64,000 bases of DNA, taken from the NCBI RefSeq assembly GCF_000225505.1, contig NZ_BACI01000060.1:1-64000 (forward strand). The letters are read 5' to 3'. Position numbers and translations under genes: made by a program. This document shows positions 17,397-26,195 of the stretch, in pieces (within the stretch, counting starts at the first letter, position 1; each line of letters opens with the position of its first letter). This stretch comes from Gordonia alkanivorans NBRC 16433 (GTDB lineage: Bacteria; Actinomycetota; Actinomycetes; Mycobacteriales; Mycobacteriaceae). Under the pieces are notes generated by a model, which was not told the origin of the DNA, ran no database searches, and worked only from the letters and a program-made list of their open reading frames with translations.

Positions 17397-18131
17397 GTGG
17401 CGATGAGTGAGAGGCCCCCCGATGTCGGCGTCGACCGTGAGGCGACGCGCAATCTCGCCTTGATGCTCGTGCTCACGTTCGCGACCGGCGTGGTCGACGC
17501 GGGCGGTTTTCTCGGCTTCGACACCGTGTTCCTCGGGAACATGACCGGCAACGTGCTGATCCTCGGTATGGGTGCGGCCGGTGCCGACGGACTGCCGGTC
17601 TTCTCGCTGGCCCTCGCCCTGATTGCGTTCATCGTCGGCGCCGGGATCGCGAGCCTGTTCCTACGTTCGGGGCGGCGTGGATGGAGTCCGCGGTTGACCG
17701 CGGTGCTGGTGGTGTCGGCATCGCTGGTCGCCGGCACCTCGTTCCTGGTCTGGCTGCAGCCGACCGAGCACGTCGCAGTGATGTTCGCGATCGGGATGAC
17801 GGCGGGTGCGATGGGCATGCAGGCCGCCGTGGCGCGCAACATCGGTGTCGCAGACGTGACCACCGTCGTCGTCACCTCGACGATCACCGCTTGGGCGATC
17901 GACATGTTCGCCCGGCCCAGCCGGGCCACGATCCTGAACCGCCGGCTGGCTGCGATCGTGACGATTCTGGTGGGTGCCCTGGTCGGTGCGCTGTTGGTGA
18001 AGGTTGCGCTCTGGTCTGTCTTCGCGGTGGCCGCGGGAGTCAGCGCCGTCGTGGTGGTGTGCGGGCACGTGCTCGCCTCCGCGGGTTCCGGTGGGTTACC
18101 CGAGCCAGTTGATGTCGACGCGGCCGAGTGA
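17397..18131 (+). CDS. DUF1275 (YoaK) family membrane protein
   Basis: This is a 244-residue protein with six predicted membrane segments. The family hallmark GVVDAGGFLGFDTVFLGNMTGNVL lies in the first third, and MGMQAAVARNIGVADVTTVVVTSTIT in the middle. DUF1275 proteins are small integral membrane proteins of unproven function, often annotated YoaK. GTG 17397 has GAAGGAG 6 nt upstream; ATG 17403 is two codons further. The 3' end overlaps the convergent HNH gene by 36 bp. Confidence 0.88.
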   Translation: MAMSERPPDVGVDREATRNLALMLVLTFATGVVDAGGFLGFDTVFLGNMTGNVLILGMGAAGADGLPVFSLALALIAFIVGAGIASLFLRSGRRGWSPRLTAVLVVSASLVAGTSFLVWLQPTEHVAVMFAIGMTAGAMGMQAAVARNIGVADVTTVVVTSTITAWAIDMFARPSRATILNRRLAAIVTILVGALVGALLVKVALWSVFAVAAGVSAVVVVCGHVLASAGSGGLPEPVDVDAAE

Positions 18132-19163
18132 CGTTATGTGGTTGCGTCCCTGCCAGATCGGCGTTCCGGCTGGTTGGGTCGAGTACAGTCCGTGACCGGC
18201 AGCGAGCACTCGGTCGTACTGACTGGGCCAATTGATCTCGGCGGCGAGACCGTCGAGCGTATCCCGGCCTCGGTTGAGTGCGCGTTTGACGTGCGCGGGC
18301 GCGGGCAACCGGTCTGACTTGCTCGAGTTGCAGCCCTGGCACGAGACAACGAGGTTCGCGAGCCCGTCGATGCCGACCCGCGACCACGGCAGAACGTGGT
18401 CGACGTGGCGTTGGCGGTAGAGCACTGTGTCGCAGTAGAAGCAGGCACGGCCAAACCGGTCCGTGAGCGCGTCACCGGCTCGCTGCAAGGACACACGATC
18501 CGCACCGAACAGGTGGTGGGCGAGATCGGGACCCTCGTCGAGGAGGTTCTTGTTCATCCTTCGAACGTCATCGACCCACGCCAGCTGGAAGGCCGGCTTC
18601 AGCAACGGTGCAAGGCGCGCGAGAGTCACGCATACGCCGGGGAACAGCGTCAGTTTGTTGCCGTGGTCAGCCACTCTTCCCTGCGAGTCCGTACCCATCC
18701 AGGAGTCGTCGTACAGGAAGCGATCCTGCTCGCCGCCCGAGGTGAGGTTCTGAAGAAGTTTCAACGGATACCGCACCAGCGTCCGTTTGACGACGGCATG
18801 CGTCGCCCTGTAGCGCTCTGACTCGTATGCGACAACGAGATCGAGGCCTTGAGTCCGGTGAGTCGTGGCCTTGGCCCGCAAATCCGAGACTGCGTCGAAG
18901 ATGACTCCTCGCCCGTCGGCGGACTGTCGCAGGAGATGGCCGTCTAGGGGTCGCATCTGGCGCCAGTACAGCTCGATGACTCGGCTGGTCAGATCATCCA
19001 GGTCGACGTCGACAGCCGCGTCCGGGTTGTCGGGCACGGATTCAACTGCTAGGTCGAGCAGAGCCATCAGGACGGCTAGCTTGTACGTTGCTGTGCGCCG
19101 GCCACCCTCGATGATCGCCACCAGTTGCTGCCCGAGGGCGAGCGGGTCGGTGGGATGCGGCAC
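18096..19163 (-). CDS. HNH endonuclease domain protein
   Basis: This is a 355-residue protein. The C-terminal part holds an HNH nuclease: CFYC, then RHVDHVLPWSRVG, then NLVVSCQGCNSSKSD. The two CxxC pairs form the structural zinc site and the HVDH histidine is catalytic. The N-terminus (IIEGGRRTATYKLAVLMALLDLA) is a helical module recurrent in HNH proteins, several of which sit in defence loci. No methylase, helicase partner or specificity subunit is adjacent. Codon choice looks less GC-biased than in neighbours, which could indicate transfer (impression, not calculated). Confidence 0.85.
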   Translation of the reverse strand: MPHPTDPLALGQQLVAIIEGGRRTATYKLAVLMALLDLAVESVPDNPDAAVDVDLDDLTSRVIELYWRQMRPLDGHLLRQSADGRGVIFDAVSDLRAKATTHRTQGLDLVVAYESERYRATHAVVKRTLVRYPLKLLQNLTSGGEQDRFLYDDSWMGTDSQGRVADHGNKLTLFPGVCVTLARLAPLLKPAFQLAWVDDVRRMNKNLLDEGPDLAHHLFGADRVSLQRAGDALTDRFGRACFYCDTVLYRQRHVDHVLPWSRVGIDGLANLVVSCQGCNSSKSDRLPAPAHVKRALNRGRDTLDGLAAEINWPSQYDRVLAAGHGLYSTQPAGTPIWQGRNHITSLGRVDINWLG

Positions 19164-19396
19164 GGTCGCATTCTATTCGACGAGCAGGCGACCCCGGAGT
19201 GACTGACTGTGTAAGTTGCGCTCACTTTGGGCGACGGGTCTGCAATTACAGATTGCGTCTTGTCGCGGAAAGCGGCACCGATCGCAACGTGATCTGGAAG
19301 CCACTCAAAGGAACGGTCGGCGAACACGCAGAAGCGCGCTCGCCGAACGTCTTTCAGGTCCCGGCCGAACGGTCGCCGAGCCCGAGGCCGCGGGAA

Positions 19397-19915
19397 CTAG
19401 CTCAAGACGATCTCGACCGGCACTGCGCTGCCGAGGGTATGGCCGACGGGAGAGCTCGCCTGAACCTTTGCGTGCAGTTCGTCGAGCTTCTCGCGCGGGG
19501 CGTCGGAGTCGATGGTGACGTTCGCGGTGATCGAGTTGAAACCGGCGTGACCTTCGGCGAGGCCGAGGAAGACGCGAAGGTCGATGTCGCCCTTGAGGTC
19601 GATGCGGAGATCCTTCAGTTCGACGCCGGCCACCGTGGCGTTGGCGGCGTAACCGACCGCGAGGCAGTTGCCGAGCGCACCGAGGAGCTGCTCGACCGGG
19701 TTGGGTGCCGTGTCGCCGCCGCCCAGCGCGGCCGGCTCGTCGGATGCCACCGGCGAGAAGTTGCGGACACGGGCTTCGGAAGCGAACGCGCCATTCCACT
19801 GGACGTGAGCAGCCCAGGTCGTCTGAGCCTTGGTGTCGTCGGCCCGGATGGCTTCGACGAGCTGACCGACAGCTGCGATGTCGACGTCGTTGAGGCGGGT
19901 GGCGGTCTCGGTCAT
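19397..19915 (-). CDS. OsmC family protein
   Basis: This 172-residue protein resembles OsmC/Ohr peroxidases. The active-site helix reads NPVEQLLGALGNCLAVGYAANA with Cys84. The second cysteine of OsmC peroxidases is missing; the equivalent segment reads ASSPVGHTLG. Thiol-dependent peroxidase activity by the usual two-cysteine mechanism is therefore doubtful. ATG 19915 has GAAGGAG 5 nt upstream, so the longer frame starting at 19978 is rejected. Confidence 0.88.
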   Translation of the reverse strand: MTETATRLNDVDIAAVGQLVEAIRADDTKAQTTWAAHVQWNGAFASEARVRNFSPVASDEPAALGGGDTAPNPVEQLLGALGNCLAVGYAANATVAGVELKDLRIDLKGDIDLRVFLGLAEGHAGFNSITANVTIDSDAPREKLDELHAKVQASSPVGHTLGSAVPVEIVLS

Positions 19916-20311
19916 GGTGCTCCTTCGCGAAGAATGTCGATCTTCGCCGAAGCTATCCGGCGACGACGCCGCGATCACCAGTCAGCGTCATCCTGAGCCG
20001 AAGTCTTGGCGGCGGTCCGCAACCGGAGCATGATGATCGGCCCGGCCGGTCAGCAGTTGTTCGGTTCGCCGATCTTCACGGCGGAGCGAACGGCCTGGCG
20101 CTCCCCGAACGATTGGGCGCGTAGGGGCACCCGCGCCCACCTATGCGTTCAGTTGGTTCGAACGAAGGAATCGAGATCTGCCTGCCGGTCGTGCGGCGGG
20201 CATGTCGCGACCGCGCGGTAGCCTGCGGCAAGGCCGGCTACCGACGACACGAGGTTGACCAGTGACTACGGACGACACCCCTGGTGGGAGCTTGGGAAGA
20301 AAGATCCCGCC
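19916..20311. other. Divergent intergenic region between osmC-like and NERD-helicase genes
   Basis: No gene is seen in about 395 bp. Near its right end, GTAGCC at 20218 and GGCTAC at 20236 form a small hairpin. TAGCCT at 20219 is a possible -10 element for the helicase transcript. Between this and ATG 20312 there are also a TTG (20255) and a GTG (20262) that could begin translation, the latter out of frame. Confidence 0.35.
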
Positions 20312-21967
20312 ATGCCGAGCGTGATCCCCGAGAACCCGCGGTTCGCGGCGGCGAGCGAGGAAGTCGTCTTCAACGCGCTGAACGAGCAGCTCCTGGACGA
20401 GGACCTGCTCGTCGTAGGGCAGCGGGTCACCGACCACTCGAAGGATCACGAGATCGACTTCGTCGTCGCGATCGAGGGCGCCGGGGTCGTGTGTGTCGAG
20501 GTCAAGGGCGGCGCGGTGTGGCACGACGGGGAGTCGTGGTGGCAGGAGCGTTCCGGGCAGGCCCCGAAGCGGATCGACCCGGTCGCACAGGTCAGGGACG
20601 GCTGTTACGCGCTGCGTGAGTTCGTCGAACACGATCCCCGGTGGACGCAGGGGCGGGTGCGATGGGATCACGTGGTGGTGTTTCCGCATTCGAAGGTGGA
20701 TCCGACCTTCGCACTTCCCGAGTGCCCGCGATGGAAGGTCGTCGACCGCACCCAACTCCACCAGCTCATGCCCCTGATCCGGAACGTCCTGCTGAAGAAG
20801 GACGTCGAGGTTCCCGGGATCGATGCCGAGGGGATCGGTCGACTTCGACTCGCGCTGAGCGGCAGGGGTTTACCGCAACGAGATGTTGTCGCCCGTGCTC
20901 TGGAGAACGAGAGCGTCGCCGACACGCTCACCTCCCACCAGGCGGTGATCCTCCGTGCGATCCATCAGCTCAATCGCGTCGAGGTGCGTGGCGGTGCCGG
21001 CAGCGGGAAGACATTCCTTGCCGTCGAACAGGCACGACGCCTTGCGAAGGACGGGCAGAGGGTTGCCCTCGTCTGCTACTCACACGGGCTGGCGTCGTTC
21101 CTCCGTCGACTCACCGGCACGTGGAAACACAAGGAACGGCCCGCGTACGTCGGCGAGTTCCACGAGCTGGGCATCGAATGGGGTGCGCCCACCGGCCCCG
21201 ACGAACAGGAACGAACCCAAGCGGCGCAGGACTTCTGGGAACACACGTTGCCGCAACTGATGGACGAACTCGCACAGGAACTCCCGCCGGGGAAGCGCTT
21301 CGACTCGATCGTCGTCGACGAGGCACAGGACTTCGCCGACGACTGGTGGAAACCGATGCTCGCGTGCCTGCGTGACACCGAGTCCGGCGGCATCTACGTG
21401 TTCAGCGACGAGGCGCAACGTGTCTTCGCCCGGCAGGGATCGCCGCCGGTGGACCTGGTGCCGCTGGTCCTCGACCATAATCTGCGTAACACCAAACAGA
21501 TCGCCCAGACCTTCAAACCGCTTGTCGGACAGCGAATGCAGTTACACGGCGGTGATGGTCCGGCGGTGACCTTCGTGCCGTGCACGGCAGCAGAGGCGGT
21601 CGACGTCGCCGACGACCAGATCGACCCGTTGCTCGACAAGGGATGGCGTCCCGAGGACATCGCGCTGCTGACCACCGGGAGTCGCCACGCCGAACAGAAG
21701 GCGCGCCAGGCCGAGGGCACCAAGGAGTACTGGGAGTCGTTCTGGGACGGCGAGCAGGTCTTCTACGGTCACGTCCTCGGGTTCAAGGGGCTGGAACGGC
21801 GCGTCGTGGTGCTGGCGCTCAACGAGACGAAGGCGTGGGACCGGTCTCGCGAACGCCTCTACGTCGGATTGTCGCGGGCCCGTGATGAGTTGGTGGTCTG
21901 CGGTGATCCCGAGTTCGTGCGGGAGGTCGGCGGACCCCAGGTCGCCCGACAACTCGGCATCGCCTAA
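20312..21967 (+). CDS. NERD-domain UvrD-like helicase
   Basis: This is a 551-residue protein. Residues about 15-130 form a NERD nuclease-related domain (HEIDFVVAIEGAGVVCVEVKGGAVW). The following superfamily 1 helicase motor has Walker A RGGAGSGKTFLAVEQA, motif II IVVDEAQDF, motif III GIYVFSDEAQ, a motif IV-like LDHNLRNT, and the C-terminal LYVGLSRARDELVVCG motif VI. DNA end processing or repair is likely, and related proteins also occur in phage-defence islands. Start ATG 20312 (MPSVIPENPRF) is preferred; TTG 20255 in frame is possible. No partner gene is adjacent. Confidence 0.87.
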   Translation: MPSVIPENPRFAAASEEVVFNALNEQLLDEDLLVVGQRVTDHSKDHEIDFVVAIEGAGVVCVEVKGGAVWHDGESWWQERSGQAPKRIDPVAQVRDGCYALREFVEHDPRWTQGRVRWDHVVVFPHSKVDPTFALPECPRWKVVDRTQLHQLMPLIRNVLLKKDVEVPGIDAEGIGRLRLALSGRGLPQRDVVARALENESVADTLTSHQAVILRAIHQLNRVEVRGGAGSGKTFLAVEQARRLAKDGQRVALVCYSHGLASFLRRLTGTWKHKERPAYVGEFHELGIEWGAPTGPDEQERTQAAQDFWEHTLPQLMDELAQELPPGKRFDSIVVDEAQDFADDWWKPMLACLRDTESGGIYVFSDEAQRVFARQGSPPVDLVPLVLDHNLRNTKQIAQTFKPLVGQRMQLHGGDGPAVTFVPCTAAEAVDVADDQIDPLLDKGWRPEDIALLTTGSRHAEQKARQAEGTKEYWESFWDGEQVFYGHVLGFKGLERRVVVLALNETKAWDRSRERLYVGLSRARDELVVCGDPEFVREVGGPQVARQLGIA

Positions 21968-22072
21968 CCGACCCGTACAGACGATGGCAGCGGTGAACGA
22001 CGGCCTTCGACAAGGCAAACAGAAGCCGCCGACCAGGACGTTTGCCCTAATTTGGCACGAGATCGCGCGCCC

Positions 22073-22092
22073 TATGGGACTTTGGTCCCGAG
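22073..22092. promoter_or_regulatory. DosR (DevR)-like box
   Basis: TATGGGACTTTGGTCCCGAG matches the mycobacterial DosR consensus TTSGGGACTWWAGTCCCSAA at most positions, including both GGGAC/GTCCC half-sites. A much weaker copy (CGGGACCTGGTTACC) follows at 22121. It lies about 120 bp upstream of the frameshifted exported-protein gene. No DosR gene is in the window. Hypoxia or dormancy control is inferred from the motif only. Confidence 0.55.
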
Positions 22093-22210
22093 GATAAGTG
22101 GACTTATGGCGTGTGGGTGCCGGGACCTGGTTACCTAAGGCGAGAAGATTTGAGTCCACCGGCTTCACAGCCGTTTGGTTCGGTTGAGAAGCTCCTTACG
22201 CTCCGTCGGC

Positions 22211-23058
22211 ATGAATGCCAGACGCGCCCTCTGTGCGGGCCTCGCAGCAGTCGCTGTCCTCGTCGGTGGTGCCGGAGTACTGGCCCCGGCGGCGAACGCT
22301 GCTCCCGCGAGTCGCTGTGCCCCCGCCTCGACCCCTGAGACGACGCAGCGGCTCTCGGAACTGACCGATCCGTCCGAGATCAAGACCTTTGACGATGCAC
22401 GCTCCACGATCAGCGAGACCTGCGTAGTGAGCTCAGCAAGTCGAACAACTATCTCGGCACGTTCCCGATCGCCTTCGACAACATCCTCGAGCTCGTCGGA
22501 CCCAGCATCGAGTCCGGAATCTACGAGCACCCGGAGTGGGCTTCGGATCTCGCGGTGGAGGTAGTCCGCCTCTACGTCGGGAACCTCCACGAGTACGTCA
22601 TCGGCGGCAAGCCGCAGGCGCATTGGGCGCAGGCGTTCGCTCTGACCACCGCGTGCGACCGCAGCCCGGGACGGGTCCTGCTCGGGCAGATCCTCGCCCA
22701 TCTCCTCGTCGACTTCCCGTACGCGCTGGAGAACATCGACACGACCGTCGGCCACACCCGGGACTTCTACACCTTCGGCGGTGCGCTGGTCGACGCCACG
22801 CCGGCAATCGTCAAGCACGTCAAGCGCACCTACGGTGTCGACCTCGGGCCGCTCTTCACCGCATGGTTCGTCGGCGACCTGATCGGCGACAGCCAGGCCA
22901 CGACGCTCCTCTTCCAGTCGACCCGGACCGCTGCACTCGTCAACAGTTTCGGCTTGCAGAACCCGGCAACCCGCGGCGTGACCGTGGCCGAGATCAATGC
23001 TCTGTTCCAGACGTCGAACGTCGCCCTCGATGTGATGGAGAAGCTCGGCCAGATCTGA
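22211..23058 (+). pseudogene. Frameshifted exported protein (DUF5995-like)
   Basis: The N-terminal part is a clear signal peptide (MNARRALCAGLAAVAVLVGGAGVLAPAANAAPA) followed by about 40 residues in one frame to around ISETC near 22420. The continuation is in the -1 frame from about 22420: LRSELSKSNNYLGTFPIAF..., ending DVMEKLGQI at 23058. The second half (LLGQILAHLLVDFPYALENI) resembles DUF5995 proteins, but the match is partial. Either the gene is broken, or one base is missing from the sequence near 22420. Codon usage remains gene-like in both halves, so the lesion is recent or an assembly error. Confidence 0.75.
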
Positions 23059-23064
23059 CGAAGA

Positions 23065-23099
23065 ACGCGGGCCGGTGACAACCCGTCACCGGCCCGCGT
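23065..23099. terminator. Bidirectional hairpin terminator
   Basis: A perfect 15-bp inverted repeat (arms 23065-23079 and 23085-23099, 5-nt loop) lies between the convergent exported-protein and amphi-Trp genes. It is very GC-rich, with CTTGGTT after the right arm. Confidence 0.85.
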
Positions 23100-23119
23100 C
23101 TTGGTTCCTGTAGATCCAA

Positions 23120-23344
23120 CTACCAGGAGATCTCGATCTCGATCTCGGATTTGTCCTCGCCGCGCTCGAACTCGACCTTCAGCTTCACCTGCGCCGGGAT
23201 GTCGATACGCACGGTCTTGTTGTTCTCGACGTACGACACCTCGTTGTGCCGGGCGATCGCATCGGCGAGGTCGTGAAGCCGCTGCGCCGCCTCTTCGCGG
23301 GTCAGCGTGGTCTTGGTCTCGTGTTCGAACAGTTCGTCGCTCAT
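23120..23344 (-). CDS. Amphi-Trp domain-containing protein
   Basis: This 74-residue protein matches the small amphi-Trp family: ETKTTLTREEAAQRLHDLADAI followed by alternating beta-strands VRIDIPAQVKLKVEFERG and a terminal EIEISW tryptophan. The role is unknown. It is transcribed away from the penicillin-binding lipoprotein gene end and separated from its convergent neighbour by a strong hairpin. The length is typical. Confidence 0.85.
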   Translation of the reverse strand: MSDELFEHETKTTLTREEAAQRLHDLADAIARHNEVSYVENNKTVRIDIPAQVKLKVEFERGEDKSEIEIEISW

Positions 23345-23392
23345 GTGTTCATCTGAACCGATCGGGATGCATCGGTCAAGGAAGAAGCTGAA

Positions 23393-25165
23393 CTAGTTGC
23401 TCAGCGGCCGCAGGAACTCGCCGCTGACCTGAACTGCGGGCGCCGACGATCCGCCGCCGACGACCAGCGTAGCGAAGGCGAGGTCGCCGACGATGCCGGC
23501 AAACCAGCCGTGCGGGTTCTTGTTGTCGCCGTACTCAGCCGTCCCGGTCTTGCCACCCAGGCCAGGAATGTCCTGCAGCGCGGTGGCGGTTCCGCGGGTG
23601 ACGGTGTCGCGCATCATGCTTCGCAGCGCGCGCACCACATCGTCGGGAATCGGCTGGGGTTCGGTGTCGCCGGTGGTTCCTCGTCCCTCGACCAGCGTCG
23701 GGGTGACGGTCTCACCTCGCGCGAGACTCGCCTCGGCCAGTGCCAGGCCGAACGGGCTGACGGTGACTGTGCCCTGGCCGATGCCGTTCTCGACGCGCAG
23801 GGCGGGGGTGTCGGCGTTCGGTACGGAACCGGTCACGGTGGTCAGGCCCGGAACGGTGTAGTCGGCGCCGATGCCGAACCGGCGGGCCATCGAGGTCAAC
23901 GCGTCGGCGGGGAGCTTGTTTGCGAGCGCACCCATGGAGGTGTTGCAGGAGCGCGAGAAAGCCGTTGGTAGAGGGACGGTTCCGAGGTCGAATTCGTCCT
24001 CGTTGGGGATCGTCCTCCCCTCGATCGTCGTCCGTCCCGGACACGGGACCTGCGATGTCGGCTGCACCCCGCCGGACGCCAGGGCTGCGGCGGTGGTGAT
24101 GGTCTTGAAGGTCGAGCCCGGCGGATACAACCCGGTCAGGGAGACTGCGCCGGAGCGGTCCGCGGCGTCGTTCTGGGCGACGGCGACGATTCCACCGGTC
24201 GAGGGGGTGATCGCGACGATCATCGCGGGGCGTCGTTCCCGGTCGACGGCCCGCTGCGCCTGGGCCTGGATGTCGCGATCGAGTGAGGTGCGGACCGGAG
24301 ACGTCTCGCCAGGTTGAGCTGAGTCAACGAGATGCGTTGGTGCGCCGTCCTTGTCGACGATCTGGATCGACCAGCCGGCCGTGGCGTCGATCGCGCTTCG
24401 CCAGATGTCCTCGAGGCCGGCCATCGCGGGGGAGTGGAGAGCTTTGGTGGCACTGAGGAGCGCGCCCTGCTCGGTGGTCGTGATGCCGGCGATCGACCTG
24501 ATGCTGCGCTGGACACGTTCGAGATCGCTGTCGCGCAACCTGATCACGGTCTGGCTCGGGGCTTTGTTGCCGTCGAACAGTTTTCGGATGGTTGCCGTGG
24601 TGATCGACGGTTCGATCGGCCGGAGCGCGCGCGCCAGTTGACCGGCCGACGCGAGCTGTGCCCGTTCGAGATCGATCAGCGTCACGGCTTGCCATGTCAT
24701 CAGCGGGCGGGCGTTGGTGTCGAGTACGGGGGTGCGGTAGGCGCGGTCGTCGCTGTAGGAGAAGGATTGTCCGTCGCGGAGCTGCCGGTGCATCACGGAG
24801 GGCTGCCACCGCACACGCCAGCCCGAATCGGTCTCGGTGAGGATGACCGACGTCTGATAGGCGGTGTTCCCGTTCCGGATCTGCCACTGGTGGTCGAGAG
24901 TCCCGGTGACCTTCTTGTCATCGACGAGGTCGGGGGTGACCGACAGCTTCGGGGTGGAGCCCATGCCGTCGAAGATCGACTTGATGGTGGTGCGCGCGGC
25001 GGCCGGGTTGTCGGTGAGTCCGGCGGCCGCGTCGACGTCACCCCGTTGGAGTGCCTCCGCGAACGACCGCAGGGTGTCGTCCGGCGAGTCCTGGGACAGG
25101 AAACACCCGGACAACGTGCCGACCAGAACCGCGAGAACGCTCAGGATCACCAACCACCGACGCAT
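23393..25165 (-). CDS. Penicillin-binding lipoprotein (class B transpeptidase, MecA-type N-domain)
   Basis: This is a 590-residue peptidoglycan transpeptidase. The signal peptide ends in the lipobox LSGC (Cys about residue 21). An NTF2-like MecA-type domain ([24 protein letters not shown]) follows, then the penicillin-binding domain with STFK (active serine), SCN and KTGTAEY. Architecture and order match the mycobacterial lipoprotein Rv2864c (known homologue type). It acts at the outer face of the membrane. ATG 25165 gives the signal peptide at the N-terminus. Confidence 0.9.
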   Translation of the reverse strand: MRRWLVILSVLAVLVGTLSGCFLSQDSPDDTLRSFAEALQRGDVDAAAGLTDNPAAARTTIKSIFDGMGSTPKLSVTPDLVDDKKVTGTLDHQWQIRNGNTAYQTSVILTETDSGWRVRWQPSVMHRQLRDGQSFSYSDDRAYRTPVLDTNARPLMTWQAVTLIDLERAQLASAGQLARALRPIEPSITTATIRKLFDGNKAPSQTVIRLRDSDLERVQRSIRSIAGITTTEQGALLSATKALHSPAMAGLEDIWRSAIDATAGWSIQIVDKDGAPTHLVDSAQPGETSPVRTSLDRDIQAQAQRAVDRERRPAMIVAITPSTGGIVAVAQNDAADRSGAVSLTGLYPPGSTFKTITTAAALASGGVQPTSQVPCPGRTTIEGRTIPNEDEFDLGTVPLPTAFSRSCNTSMGALANKLPADALTSMARRFGIGADYTVPGLTTVTGSVPNADTPALRVENGIGQGTVTVSPFGLALAEASLARGETVTPTLVEGRGTTGDTEPQPIPDDVVRALRSMMRDTVTRGTATALQDIPGLGGKTGTAEYGDNKNPHGWFAGIVGDLAFATLVVGGGSSAPAVQVSGEFLRPLSN

Positions 25166-25265
25166 GTGGTCAGACAACCGACCGGAGTGCCCCGATGCAA
25201 AGTCACAACGCGCGATCAAGCGATAGCGAACCAGTATCGGCCCAGATCACACCGGGTGGACGGCG

Positions 25266-26195
25266 TCATTCCCGAGGAATGCGGAGCTCCGTGACGACGG
25301 TCCGGGCCAGCTCGCCGATCGCGCGGTCGACTTGCGGCAATGCAGGCTCCGACCGTGCACTCCTGGTGAAGACCGCAACGGCCACCGGGAGCTCGCCGGG
25401 GAACTCGACGACGCCGACCTCGTTGCGGATCGCGACCAGAGTGCCCGTCTTGCCCGCGACCGTGACCCGTCGGAACGGAAAGCCCGACGCCAGTCGGGAG
25501 GTGAAGACCTGACGACGCATGGTGTCCCTGATGAACGCGCACATCTCGGCCGACGCCGCGCGGTCGGTCCACACGGCGGTCAGGACCGTCGAGCAGTCCC
25601 GGGGCGTGGACGAACTCGTATAGGCGGCGTCGTAGGCGCTCACCGTGGTGTCGCTGTCCGGGTCGGCGAGTGCGGCGAAAGCCTCTGCCACCGTGCTCGT
25701 TCCGGTCTCGCGCTGGAGTCTTTCGTGCAGTTCTGCGACCCCTCCGACGATGCGCGTGCTCGTGGCACCGAGGCCGATGAGGTCCTCTCGGACGCGGTCG
25801 AGCCCGATCTCGTCGAGGAGGACGTCGGCGGCCACGTTGTCGGAGACGGTCATCATCGAGGTGGCGAGATCGCGTCGGCTCAGGGTGATCGGGTCGCGCA
25901 GCGTGGCCAGGCCCGTCGGTCCCTGCGCCCACCGGGTGGGATCGACGGTCACCGGCGAGGTCAGGTCGATCTCTCCGCGATCTGCGCTGCGGCACAACGA
26001 GATCAGGACAGCGAGCTTGTAGACCGATGCCAGAACGACCGGTGCGTCGGCGTCGTAGGAGTAGCTGATCTGGGGCGAGCCGATCGTCGTCGCATGAAGC
26101 CAGCCGGAACAGCCGGCGTCGGCGAGGATCTCGGCGACGTTGCGGTCGATCCGATCTCTCACGTGGGCAGGCAGCTCACCCGGGCCGACGGTCAC
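25266..26195 (-). CDS. Class A beta-lactamase-like serine hydrolase
   Basis: This is a protein of about 309 residues with the penicillin-recognising fold. The motifs are SVYK (Ser57, Lys60), SDN (118-120) and KTG in VAGKTGTLVA. The region that in class A enzymes holds ExxLN with the deacylating glutamate reads VAELHERLQRETG, with no obvious ExxLN. No signal peptide or lipobox is visible, so it may be cytoplasmic or have lost export. GTG 26195 overlaps the stop of the upstream LysR gene (GTGA); GTG 26219 in frame is an alternative. Beta-lactamase activity is not assured. Confidence 0.8.
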   Translation of the reverse strand: MTVGPGELPAHVRDRIDRNVAEILADAGCSGWLHATTIGSPQISYSYDADAPVVLASVYKLAVLISLCRSADRGEIDLTSPVTVDPTRWAQGPTGLATLRDPITLSRRDLATSMMTVSDNVAADVLLDEIGLDRVREDLIGLGATSTRIVGGVAELHERLQRETGTSTVAEAFAALADPDSDTTVSAYDAAYTSSSTPRDCSTVLTAVWTDRAASAEMCAFIRDTMRRQVFTSRLASGFPFRRVTVAGKTGTLVAIRNEVGVVEFPGELPVAVAVFTRSARSEPALPQVDRAIGELARTVVTELRIPRE

